Made by a program: the position numbers and the translations under genes. The notes below the pieces were generated by a model. That model did no database searches, was not told the DNA's origin, and was given only the letters and a program-made list of their open reading frames with translations. From positions 52,568,730 through 52,632,729 of the forward strand of contig NC_134103.1 in the NCBI RefSeq assembly GCF_000715075.1: a stretch of DNA of 64,000 nucleotides, written 5' to 3'. This DNA is from Nicotiana tabacum (lineage: Eukaryota > Streptophyta > Magnoliopsida > Solanales > Solanaceae). Below, in pieces: positions 11,274 through 22,664 of the stretch (position 1 is its first letter; each line of letters opens with the position of its first letter).

Positions 11274-11771
11274 CATAAAATCCAGCACTGTTATTATACA
11301 ATATTTTGGTTGCTGCTGTTGTTTTCCTCATAAATAACACGGCTTATGTTTTGCAAGAACTTTTTGTATTATTTTAAGAGAGCTAAAATGTGGAATAAGA
11401 ATGAGAATATAAGTAACACATGGATTAGAAACACTAAAATGGCAAAACTAATGCTTATTTTAGTAAACAACTTTAATTTTTCTTAAAAAGTAAACACATA
11501 TTTTAAAATATACATTGTATACTAATTTGTAATATATGCTAAACACATAACAAGAAATAATCACTGTATTAAGTATTATAATCTATGCATTACAATCCTT
11601 GCATTATATAATCCTTCCTTAGACCAAAAGTGAAAAGTTGGAGGACTATTAGTGCATCATATTATGTGTTAGGAACTATTGTCATTGAAGTACCAAACTT
11701 AACAGACAATTTTAAGTTTTTCTCAAACTCATATACTACAGATCTCTTAAGGAACATTTGCAATCTTGTAG
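11274..11771. other. AT-rich interval, probably intron of the V-ATPase pseudogene
   Basis: About 500 bp without coding signal. Because an exon of the V-ATPase subunit C gene begins at 11,772 after a TTGTAG acceptor, this is most simply the truncated preceding intron. No earlier exon is visible. Confidence 0.4.
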
Positions 11772-12099
11772 TCCAATAGCTTCATTGAATGAGTGTGCTC
11801 CAAGATACGGCGTCAGATTGAGGAATTGGAGAGGCTTTCAGGTGTGCTAAGTAGTTCTCTGACTGTGGATGGGGTTCCTGTTGACTCATACCTCACTAGG
11901 TAATTAGCTCTATTGGCTTGCTTTTGTTATGCGAAGTTGTTCCATATTTATTTATTTATTTATTTTAGTTTTAAGAGTGAAGTTGTTCAATTTGATTGTA
12001 GATTTGCATGGGATGAGGCAAAATATCCAACAATGTCACCTCTTAAGGAGACTGGACGGAATTCACACCCAAGTAGCCAAGATTGAGGATGATCTCAAG
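11772..12099 (+). pseudogene. VHA-C: V-type H+-ATPase subunit C pseudogene, two exons
   Basis: Exon 11,772-11,899 follows TTGTAG and encodes SNSFIE, then a TGA where the family has Gly, then KIRRQIEELERLSG and VDGVPVDSYLTR, ending at a GTAATT donor. Exon 12,002-12,099 follows a TTGTAG acceptor and completes the split Arg codon. It reads FAWDEAKYPTMSPLKE, then loses about 5 bases, then continues DGIHTQVAKIEDDLK in another frame, ending AAG|GT. The exon phases agree with subunit C of the peripheral stalk of the vacuolar proton pump (DET3/VHA-C in Arabidopsis). One stop and one frameshift show it is a pseudogene. Because introns are kept, it is a decayed genomic copy and not a retrocopy. The next exon is at 24,715. 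Confidence 0.85.
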
Positions 12100-13779
12100 G
12101 TCGAATCTCTTTTGCCCTCTTGTACAAAACAATTACTGGATATTTCATTTCGTACAGTGCTCCAATTAGTGTTCTCTCTCTGTTCATTCAATTTGCTTCC
12201 TAAAATTTTTAACAGAATAAGGTTGGGGGGAGGTGGGAGGAAGGAGGTGGCGAGACATGAACATAGGAGAACTGTTTATAAATATGGTTATGGACAATTA
12301 ATGGGGATAACAGAGTATGTAACTCTCTTATTTTATCTTTTTATTCTTGTTGGAGGTGGTGGTTTGGGGAACTTCCATTTCAATGCTAAGATATCAATAA
12401 GAGAAATGATGTTCCCCGTACCAGAAATGGTTAAGCTTGTTTTTTGTCTGGCTAACGAGAGCAAACTATAAAAAAAAAATATAAATCAAAAGCTTCCTAA
12501 TCTATATCTATATTATTATAAAAGTATGAATATAATTTTGGTTGACAAAATTATTCTTTAAATATTATATGCTAGAACACACAAGAAAAGGATACAACTG
12601 GAATTTAAACATTAGGATGTAGCTTTGTAGTAGAATAGGGACCAAAAACGTTAGGCAACATTAGGATAAAGTGATCCTAATACTCTTTGGACATTCTTCT
12701 TCTTCGACCATATGACATACTTCTTTTTGGATCATAATCCTATAATCCTATTTCTGCTTGCCTATAATATACATATATATTTTCGAAACATCTTATTTGC
12801 TTTAAACTGTTCTTGGTACAGAAAGGTAAGAAATAGGCAGTAAATACCATGTAGAGCTATATTGAAAGAGAAGAAAACAGAATTACCGATAGGCCCACAA
12901 GCAAACCATTTCATCAGCAATTTCTTCAAGGTAGTAACTACGTCTCTCTTTGGCGATACCCTTTGCTATTTAAACGGGGGTGATATAATGCGGATCAAGT
13001 ATACCAAAGTTAAAAAGAAGAAAACCATCACAGAGATAAACACAAAATTCCAAGTAAATAGATTATAATGATTACGTAGTAATACTGGATTATGAAAACG
13101 TCCTACTTCCATAATAATTAAATCATGATACATTCGGTTCTATAAGAAGCAAAAATTAACTTATTGACTTATTTACATAGCCAAAATCTTACCAAAAGTA
13201 TCAATAAAAGTATGTAATTGGTCGAATTACCACCAATAAGGCATTTAATATTTAGACTCCAATTACATACGTATCTTTTTAAATTTAATTTATTTATCCT
13301 CTTTTCTTAAGTAAATAAACTTTACAGAAGGCGAATGGAATAATTTGAGATTATTATTGAATGATGCAGAGGACCCCTCTTTGTTTGAAAACTTACTTAT
13401 ACTGTTAATAGAAGAAAATCTGAATATTCAAATAAGCTGCAAAAGAAAGAGTCGTTATTAGAATCCGGTAACAATATTTTAGAATGCTTATGTGATGCTG
13501 TCCTCTTCAATGCCATCGCCTCGCAAAATTTTATTTGCAACTATACTGGTGCATTGTAATCCAACTGAGTTTAGAAAGTTGTGGGAAATATGTTACATAT
13601 AGATACTTTAAATGACTTTAGAAGGATACATGATACACTGATCAAAAGCATTAATTATTTATTAGAGAGTACATGCATGACTATAGAAATATAAGATATA
13701 TCTAAACTTCATTAGGGGTTAGATAATAATGTTGTATCAGAATACCTAGAAATAATTCAAGAGAAGTCTATAAAATTGC

Positions 13780-13995
13780 ATGTGGAAGATAATAACAATC
13801 AAAGCTAAACCTGGACAAGATAAAGACTACTACAAATAGTTGACTCTGGAGCCGGTATTTTCTTCATAGAGGATCCCAAAAAGCTAAAAAGAAGTTCATA
13901 TATAGTGAATTACTCGCACATGTTAGATGAAAAAGGCAAGATAGAGTTAGCAACAGTAACAAGTGGTTTAGTAGTAGCTAGCAATTTTACTATGT
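13780..13995 (+). pseudogene. Old retroelement remnant with protease-like DSG motif
   Basis: Plus-strand reading gives QIVDSGAGIFFIEDPKK and, farther on, KIELATVTSGLVVASNF. A D-S-G-A box is typical of retropepsins, including those of plant pararetroviruses. A recognisably related nucleotide stretch occurs at 57,595-57,780, sharing CAATCAAAGCTAAA, TTGACTCTGG/TCGACTCTGG, TTACTCGCACAT/TTACTTGCAAAT and ACAAGTGG/GCAAGTGG. So it is a repeat family and not a chance ORF. The exact family is not recognised. Confidence 0.35.
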
Positions 13996-14208
13996 GGCCG
14001 TACAACTCATTCTCAATTATATAGTAGATACTGATGAACTGTTCGGTGAAAAATAATGATTTTTGGAGGTAATTTTCATTAAATACTACAGGTAGCTTCA
14101 AATTAGCGAGAATAGAAATTGTAAATGTAAGCTTAGTAAAATCATGTTTATGCAATTAAGTGAAAATAATTCAGCAAACAAAACAATATTCTTATATCGT
14201 GTTGGAAA

Positions 14209-16129
14209 TGTAGGATTACATATAGATGTTCGTAACACACAGCGGAAGACAATAACAATCCTAAGAAGATCTTTTCGTATTTAAAATTTATTTACATGTC
14301 AAAGATCAGATCTAAGACGTGCCTGGTGAAGAGAGTCTCGTTTCAAAAATTTCTTCGATAGTGCGAAGACTCTATGCGTATCCACACCGAGACTGATGTT
14401 TGCTATCAACTCTTTGATCAATGAAACCCGTGAACAATTTGAATGAAATATTGTATTGAAAATTTTCTCAAAAATCTCAACTTCAAAGATAGAAGAACAA
14501 GAAAATACTTTTCTTGTAATTGTATTTTCTCTCTTGGCTTTGTATTGTACTCTCACTTTTACAAAGTGATTTTCTTCTCAAAACAATATTTTGATAAAAA
14601 AATTTCCATCACCCTTTATATAGTATCACCTATAAATCCTTTTCCTATTTAGTTGAGGTAATGAGTTATTTAGGGTAAAAGTTTAATTCCAAAAATAAAC
14701 GTGTGCCATGTTAGCTGTATGGACGTTCCAATTCAATTCCAAACTGAATTGGATTATGAGAATTAGTTAACATTTTATATTAAATAATATCACTCCCATT
14801 CTTAATGGTTTAACTTAGCCTCACGTCCTTTTTGGACTTTTGTGTCAATCCAATTCTATATTGGATTTATCAAATAAGTTTTCATTAATATATTATATGC
14901 ATACTTCGTACAAATAAATATTAATTATACATATTACATATATATTTTAATCAAGAGATAATTTTAATTTTCTATTCTAAATAGAAAACTTCAACTTGTT
15001 CACAATATTAATTATATCCTCTATGCTAGCAAAGAATATAATAATATTTTATTTTGACTAATAACTAAATTTATTTGACTAATTAAATTCTTTAATTTAA
15101 TTATCAAATAATAAAGTAGTTAATCCTTTAGCAAAGATCAAAACACTCGTTAGTGTGCGACCCCATAGGTTCATTACTAAGCCGGTAGTAAATTGATCAC
15201 ATCAATATACTAATCAAGGGTGGCGTCTAGCAACACTCCTTAACGACCGGATAGAATGAAGTATATAATTTACTCTCAAGAACCAGTAGAAGAATAATGT
15301 AGTAATTCCTTCTGTCCTTCTAGCTCTGGGTCACCCTAGGATATGGCTCAACTATCAAATTCTAATAGGCGACCAACTATGCGTTCATGTCAAATATAAT
15401 CAACCATTGAATGACCTAAGAAACTCTTTTCTTCTTTTATTCAATTGCCCTGGCCAAGGTCTTAATTTGGTCGTTTATAATTCATGACAACATGGAGCTT
15501 AAACTCATTACCAAGAGTTGACAGATTCCATCTTGATCAATCACTAATTTTACAAGTATTTAATCGTATCCAATATCCTTTCAACTATCGCCCTAGGGCC
15601 ATAGGTGTCTAGTATCAAAGCACAATAAATAACTTGTCAATTACTATGATGATCTCAGGTCATAGAAAATTCTTACATCACATTCTTCAAAAGAATATCC
15701 TATTGATAGTTTATGGTAATTCTAACCACTAGGAATTATCCAATGAGTCGGTTCAATGATCATATCTCAATATGCATCATCTACCTATGTGATTTAGTTA
15801 ATGAGATCAACTAATCTTTATCCCATAAAGACGATCACATAAATATTGATCTAACTGGATTACCAATGTCCAAATTAATAATCCTACGATCAAGAACAAA
15901 TTTAGATTAAATTATAAGAAAATTCACTTTCATTATCATGATATCCATCACGATGACAAGTCTCAAAATTTAATCAAGGACCTTATCAAATTAATCAAGC
16001 AATTGATAATAACTATGATAAAAGAATATCAAATGCCATATATTTTTATATCAAATAATGTTCATAAAAATATGTTTAAATCATTACATATGAGATTGGA
16101 TCTAGGGCGTATCTACTATATCCCTAACA
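14209..16129 (-). repeat. 3' LTR of the copia element
   Basis: 1,921 bp. On the minus strand it starts TGTTAGGGATATAGTAG and ends ATCTATATGTAATCCTACA. It carries about 20 bp (near 15,060-15,082) absent from the 5' LTR. Short open frames in it are also present in the other LTR and are not genes. Confidence 0.9.
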
Positions 16130-16142
16130 ATCTCCCATTTGC
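16130..16142 (-). other. Polypurine tract of the copia element
   Basis: The minus strand reads AAATGGGAGATT immediately before the 3' LTR, the usual AATGGGAGATTG form of copia elements. Confidence 0.7.
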
Positions 16143-16143
16143 A

Positions 16144-17766
16144 CTAGAGCCAATTGCTCTTGTACTTCATTCCCAATTTCCACTTGTTCTTGTCAAACTC
16201 TTTTGTGCACAAAACTTTAGTGATTGAGTCTGTAGCATTTTCCTTTTCATCAACCTTTTGAATCTCGACGTCTCCGCGTTCAATGATCTCTCTTATCAAG
16301 TGATACCTTCGCAGAACGTGTTTGAATTTTTGGTGTGATCTTGGTTCTTTTGCTTGAGCAATGGCTCCAGTGTTGTCACACAACAATGGAACTACACCTT
16401 CTATTGAAGGAACCACACCAAGTTCAGTTAAGAACTTTTTCATCCATACAGCTTCCTTAGCAGCTTCACTAGCTGCTATATATTTTGCTTCAGTCACTGA
16501 ATCAGCTACTGTAGCTTGTTTGAAACTTTTTCAACTCACTGCACTACCATTTAAGGTGAATACATAACCAGAAATAGATTTGCTATAATCTTTATCTGAA
16601 GAGAAACTTGCATCAGTATAACCTTCAAGTTTCAACTCAGAATCTCCATAGATGAGGAATTGGCCTTTAGTCCTTATTAAGTACTTAAGAATGGTTTTGA
16701 CCACCTTCCAATGTTCCTCACCAGGATTTACCTGATATCAGCTAGTCACTACAAAAGCATAAGCCACATCAGGACGTGTACATGTCATGGTATACATGAT
16801 AGCTCCCACTGCACTAACGTATGGGATCCTACTCATGCGGTCTCTCTCTTCAGGTGTTTTAGGACAATCCTCCCTACTGAGAGTAATTCCAGTGCCTATC
16901 GGTAGATAGCCTCTTTTGAAATTATCCATGTTATACCTCTTTAAGATGGTATCAAAGTACAAAGATTGGGAAAGTTCAAACAGCTTCCTCGATCTATCTC
17001 TATAGATCTTTATTCCTAATATATAAGTTGCTTCTCCCAAGTCTTTCATGGAGAACTGTTCAAATAGACAAATCTTGATACTTTGCAATGCCGGTATGTC
17101 ATTCCCTATGAGCAATATATCATCAACATATAATACTAAGAATATAATTGTGCTCCCACTAACCTTTTTTTACATACAAGGTTCTTCTTCGCATCTAACA
17201 AAATTGAACTTTTCAATTGTCTTGTTAAAGCGAATATTCCAACTTCGAGAAGCTTGCTTTAGCCCATAAATGGATCTTTGTAGCTTGTAAATTTTATTAT
17301 GATCAAACGAAGATGTGAAACCTTCAGGTTGTGTCATGTACACATCCTCTTCTAGCTCACCATTAAGGAAAGATGTTTTTACATCCATTTGCCATATTTC
17401 ATAATCATAGTATGCTGCTATAGCAAGCAAAATCCAAATTGAATTGAGCATTGCCACGGGAGAGAAAGTCTCGTCATAGTCGACTCCTTCTTTCTGACGA
17501 TATTCCTTGGCAACAAGACGGGCTTTGTAGGTCTCCACCTTTCCGTCTTCTCCAATCTTTTTCTTAAAAACCCATTTACAACCTATAGTTTTTATATCAT
17601 TTGAAGGTTCAACTAAAGTCCATACTTTATTTTCCTTCATGGATTCCATTTCGGATTCCATGGCCTTTTGCCATTTCTCATAATCAGAACTTTGTATAGC
17701 CTCTTCATAGGTCTTAGGGTCATCATCATTATGATCAACCTCATTTGATACATCATCTTGTACCAT
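16144..17766 (-). pseudogene. copia reverse transcriptase and RNase H
   Basis: Minus-strand translation gives the RT N-terminus (KAMESEMESMKENKVWTL, GCKWVFKKK, VDYDETFSPVA, QMDVKTSFLNGELEEDVYM, GLKQASRSWN). A frameshift at an A-run near 17,170 follows, then the catalytic YVDDILLIGND near 17,130 and MKDLGEATYILGIKI. The RNase H part includes GYTDASF, AKYIAASEAAKEA and LLCDNTGAI. Breaks include the A-run frameshift and stops near 16,737 and 16,530. Together these are the full C-terminal half of copia pol, normally one polyprotein with the integrase upstream. Confidence 0.9.
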
Positions 17767-17838
17767 TAGATTTAATCTAGTTGGTACATGACGTTCTCGT
17801 GTAGACCTTCTAAGAGGTGCTTGTACAACTTGTTCACC

Positions 17839-18807
17839 TTATGCTGGATTTGGTTGTTGTTCAATTTGGTTTGGAACTGGTTCATTAACCCGTTCTTGAA
17901 CTACATTTAGTTCGTGAACTTCAACCGTTGAAGATGGCAACTTCCTTGTCAACTTCAAAACATCCAATAAAGGTTCTTCAACTTGTGTCTCATGATCTTG
18001 ATTTTGTGCTGATTCATTAATTTCTTGAACTTTATCAAGTTCTATTTCTCCACTATAATTTTCTTCCAAAAGAAATTCCCTTTCCAAAAAGGTTGCTCCT
18101 CTAGCCACAAACACTTTATGGTTATAAGGGTGATAGAAATAATATCCCATTATTTCTTTGGGATACCCAATGAACCTACACTTATCACGTCTTAAGTCAA
18201 GTTTATCAGACTGCAGTCTCTTAACATAAGCTGGACAACCCCAAACTTTAATATGTTTAAGGTTAGGCTTACGTCCTTTTCATATCTCATATGGTGTTGT
18301 AGAGACTGACTTAGTGGAAACTTTATTAAGTAAGTATGTTGGTGCTTCCAAAGCATATCCCCATAAATTTATTGAAAGATCAGTGAACCCCATCATAGAT
18401 CTCACCATATCTAATAAGGTTCGATTTCTCCTTTCAGACACACCATTGTGTTGTGGTGTTCCTGGAGGTGTCCACTGGGAGAGAATCCCATTCTTTTTGA
18501 GATACCTAGTAAAATATTCACTAAGATATTCTCCACCTCTATCAGACCTTAGTACTTTGATACTTTTACTAGTCTGTTTCTCAACTTCACTACGGAACCT
18601 TTTGAACATTTCAAAAGATTCAGATTTATGTTTCATAAGATACACAAATCCATATCTTGACATATCATTAGTGAAAGTGATGAAGTAAGAATATCTACCT
18701 CTAGCTTGAATTTTCATGGGCGCACAAATATCTGTATGAATTAGTCCCAATAATTCAGATAATTCAGATGTTCTTTCTCCACTTCCAGTAAATGGAGATT
18801 TGGTCAT
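17839..18807 (-). pseudogene. copia integrase
   Basis: The segment 18,807-18,280 encodes the integrase catalytic core with all three acidic residues in place: IHTDI, LRSDRGGEY and GVSERRNRTLLD. Then comes WGYALEAPTYLLNKV. After an in-frame stop near 18,279 the C-terminal part runs through 18,150-17,839 (FYHPYNHKVFVARGATFLE). It is preceded by the GAG-pre-integrase segment and followed by RT, which is the diagnostic copia order. The stops make it inactive. Confidence 0.9.
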
Positions 18808-18825
18808 TTTTCCTTTGAGACAAGA

Positions 18826-19647
18826 TTAACAAGTTGGATATGATTCAAAATCATACTTATCAAGGTACCCTTCCTTGTACAACTTATTAATTCTTTTCTC
18901 TCTAATATAGCCAAGACTACAACGCCAAAGGTATGTATAATTTACTTGATCATCTCTTTTCCTCTTAAGACTAGAAACATGCTTAATCGAATTTGCATTC
19001 ACATTAGGTAAGACATAAATATCACGTTGGAGATAGACATTCACATAATCATTACCATAATGAATAGAGCAAATACCATTGCCTATGTTAATGCAAAACC
19101 TACGCTTGTCCAATATAGAAGCTGAAATTATGTTTGAAACAAATTTAAGAACATAATAACAATCATCCAACATGAGTACTTTGCCCGAAGGCATTATTAA
19201 AGAAATTGATCCTACAGCTATGGCTGCAACTTTTACACCATTTTCAACTTGTAGATTAACTTCTTTTTTCTTTAGTCTCCTACTTATCTTGAATCCTTGC
19301 AACATATTGCAGATGTTATAACCACTGCCAGTATCTAATACCCACAGTGAAGAATTAGTAGTAGCTAAAGAAACCTTGAAAATATATTTCATTAATATCT
19401 CACCTTGTTTCTTGTCCTTTAGAGTTGCAAGATACTCCTTGCAGTTTCTCTTCCAATGCTCTTTCTTCATATAGTGAAAACATTCAGCATCATATACTGA
19501 CTGCAAGATCAAATTTTCAGGCTCATTGATCACATCAATGAGCTTTTCATGCATGAGAACAATTCTCAAACTTTTATATCAGTCATCAAAGTTTAGTCCT
19601 ACCAACTTGTTGGTCTCAAATATTTCATGCAGTGATATAACAGACAT
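18826..19647 (-). pseudogene. copia gag (deleted) with zinc knuckle and protease
   Basis: The start is ATG at 19,647 (MSVISLHEIFETNKLVG), the usual copia gag beginning. A TGA follows after 22 codons. The frame then jumps from NEPENLILQS straight to the zinc knuckle CFHYMKKEHWKRNC, so about 200 codons of gag core are missing. The second knuckle Cys reads Tyr. The protease motif is WVLDTGSGYNIC, and the GAG-pre-integrase motif is LWRCSLGYIREKRINKLYKEG. It leads directly into the integrase frame. Confidence 0.85.
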
Positions 19648-20747
19648 AGTGAGAAATCTAAAATATAGAAAAGAAAAAGCAATAATATAAGAACATATTT
19701 ACATATATCATAAAGACATGAACTTTTATCTAAATGATATTTTCACTAATTATTTTAAACTACTTACCCTTATTATAGTTTAAGAAATCTCTATTTCTGT
19801 TAGTGGAATAAAGGATTCCTTTAACAATATATATGAACCCTTAGAAGTCAAGTCGTTTCTCACATATATTTTAAAGGTAGGTACTCTTACCAATTGTATT
19901 ACCATACAATTTTCTAAAATAGCTCTATGTCAAATAGTCCCCTGGTAGTCAGGTCGATCCTATTGACACAGTTGAGTTCAACCATCATGAAAGCAAAGAA
20001 CTTATTAAATTTAATACTCCCCGGGTAGTACAGGCGTCTAGTGTAAAAATTAAATAATTCTTTCAATCCATGCATCTAATGCAATAAATAATTTAAATAT
20101 ATTCTCGAACTATAAGTCTCGTTGTCAAGCCGCTCCTTATAAACAAGAAATAAAAAAAATTATTTATTTTGATGGATAGCTTTACAATAAAATATCTTAT
20201 ATTTTATTATCTAAGAACTCATTTTTTTAGCAAGTGGGAATTGTTACTAAAACAACTTTTAATAACATTATGATCAAATTTTTTATAGCACATGAATTTA
20301 GTTCAAGTTGTATACATGCTTAATCCTAAATTAATTTACATCCCATGTAACAATTCAAAATTATGTAACGAACAAACACGTGACATAAAAACGAAATTCA
20401 ACATACTTCTAGCATGTTTATCTTATATATCACATATATCACATAAAAATAATTCATGCCAGAATATTATTATTAATTAACATCTCATGAACTAATAACA
20501 ATTAAAATAACAGTAGAATCTAATAACCTATTATAGATAACCGTCGTATCTAATACAAAATTTTAAATTTAAGGTACTAACTATCTCAATAGTTAACTTA
20601 TATGTATACATATTTTATTCACAATAAAATAATATCAATCCATATGTATTCAAACAATTTGACTATTGCATATGAAAAAGTATTATGGTTTGAACTCTTC
20701 AAATATAATCTTAAAATATTTCATAAATAAATTTTAGGCACGAGAAA
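19648..20747 (-). other. Untranslated leader of the copia element
   Basis: About 1.1 kb of AT-rich sequence between the primer-binding site and the gag start. No coding signal is seen. It contains three related phrases around CCCCTGGTAGTCAGG / CCCCGGGTAGTACAGG (19,940-20,040) that may be degenerate internal repeats. Confidence 0.6.
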
Positions 20748-20764
20748 CCATGGCTCTGATACCA
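20748..20764 (-). other. Primer-binding site of the copia element
   Basis: The minus strand reads TGGTATCAGAGCCATGG, complementary to the 3' end of initiator tRNA-Met, one base inside the 5' LTR. Confidence 0.9.
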
Positions 20765-20765
20765 C

Positions 20766-22664
20766 TGAAGGATTGCATATAGATGTTCGTAATACACAGC
20801 GGAAGACAATAACAATCGTAGGCAGATCTTTTCGTATTTAAAATTTATTTACATGTCAAAGATCGGATCTAAGACGTACCTGGTAAAGAGAGTCTCGTTT
20901 CAAAAATTTCTTTGATAGTGTGAAGACTCTATGTGTATCCACACCGAGACTGATGTTTGCTATCAACTCTTTGATCAATGAAACCCGTAAACAATTTGAA
21001 TGAAATATTGTGTTGAAATTTTTCTCAAAAATCTCAACTTCAAAGATAGAAGAATAAGAAAACACTTTTATTATAATTGTATTTTCTCTCTTGGCTTTGT
21101 ATTGTACTCTCACTTTCACAAAGTAATTTTCTTCTCAAAATAATATTATGAAAAAAAAATTCCATCACCCTTTATATAGTATCACCTATAAATCCTTTTC
21201 CTATTTAGTTGAGGTAATGAGTTATTTAGGGTAAAAGTTTAATTCCAAAAATAAACGTGTGCCATGTTAGCTGTATGGACGTTCCAATTCAATTCCAAAC
21301 TGAATTGGATTATGAGAATTAGTTAACATTTTATATTAAATAATATCACTCCCATTCTTAATGGTTTAACTTAGCCTCACGTCCTTTTTGGACTTTTGTG
21401 TCAATCCAATTCTATATTGGATTTATCAAATAAGTTTTCATTAATATATTATATGCATACATCGTACAAATAAATATTAATTATACATATTACATATATA
21501 TTTTAATCAAGAAATAATTTTAATTTTTTATTTTAAATAGAAAACTTCAACTTGTTCACAATATTAATTATATCCTCTGTGCTAGCAAAGAATATAATAA
21601 TATTTTATTTTGACTAATCAAATTCTTTAATTTAATTATCAAATAATAAAGTAGTTAATCCTTTGGCAAAGATCAAAACACTCGTTAGTGTGCGACCCCA
21701 TAGGTTCATTACTAAGCCGGTAGTAAATTGATCACATCAATATACTAATCAAGGGTGGCGTCTAGCAACACTCCTTAACGACCGGATAGAATGAAGTATA
21801 CAATTTACTCTCAAGAACCAGTAGAAGAATAATATAGTAATTCCTTTTGTCCTTATACCTTTGGGTCACCCTAGGATATGGTTCAACTGTCAAATCCTAA
21901 TAGGCGACCAACTATACGTTCATGTCAAATATAATCGACCATTGAATGACCTAAGAAACTCTTTTCTTCTTTCATTCAATTGCCCTGGCCAAGGTCTTAA
22001 TTTGGTCGTTTATAATTCATGACAACATGGAGCTTAAACTCATTACCAAGAGTTGACAGATTCCATCTTGATCAATCACTAATTTTACAAGCATTTGATC
22101 GTACCCAATATCCTTTCAACTATCGCCCTAGGGCCAAAGGTGTCTAGTATCAAAGCACAATAAATAACTTGTCAATTACTATGATGATCTCTAGTCATAG
22201 AAAATTCTTACATCACATTCTTCAAGAGAATATCCTATTGACAGTTTATTATAATTCTAACCACTAGGAATTATCCAATGAGTCGGTTCAATGATCATAT
22301 CTCAATATGCATCATCTACCTATGTGATTTAGTTAATGAGATCAACTAATCTTTATTCCATAAAGACGATCACATAAATATTGATCTAGCTGGATTACCA
22401 ATGTCCAAATTAATAATCCTACGATCAAGAACAAATTTAGATTAAATTATAAGAAACTTCACTCTCATTATCATGATCTCCATCACGATGACAAGTCTCA
22501 AAATTTAATCAAGGACCTTATCAAATTAATCAAGCAATTGATAATAACTATGATAAAAGAATATCAAATGACATATATTTTTATATCAAATAATGTTCAT
22601 AAAAATATGTTCAAATCATTACATATGAGATTGGATCTAGGGCATATCTACTATATCCCTAACA
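20766..22664 (-). repeat. 5' LTR of the copia element
   Basis: 1,899 bp, nearly the same as 14,209-16,129. On the minus strand it starts TGTTAGGGATATAGTAGATA and ends at the CA before the primer-binding site. Confidence 0.9.

Larger units (their letters stand above)
14209..22664 (-). mobile_element. Ty1/copia LTR retrotransposon, complete outline, decayed
   Basis: 8.46 kb on the minus strand: 5' LTR 22,664-20,766, tRNA-Met-type primer-binding site, shortened gag, zinc knuckle, protease, integrase, RT and RNase H in copia order, polypurine tract, 3' LTR 16,129-14,209. The flanking five bases are GGAAA on the left and TGAAA on the right, which would be a target duplication with one change. The two LTRs look only a few per cent different apart from a 22-bp length difference, so the insertion is moderately old. 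Stops, frameshifts and a gag deletion make it non-autonomous. Confidence 0.9.

Noticed and set aside
11929..12471. 180-codon open frame
   Set aside because: It runs from intron through the second V-ATPase exon in the wrong frame and on into intron. Only the exon portion is meaningful.
12862..13068. Frame with LPIGPQANHF, briefly considered as an Argonaute-like or other captured exon
   Set aside because: The match is too short and low-complexity. The opposite strand gives an equally plausible phrase, and no neighbouring exon supports either.
14299..14556. 85-codon frame also found at 20,856-21,119
   Set aside because: It lies in both copia LTRs at the same position and has no similarity to known proteins. 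It is a chance LTR frame.
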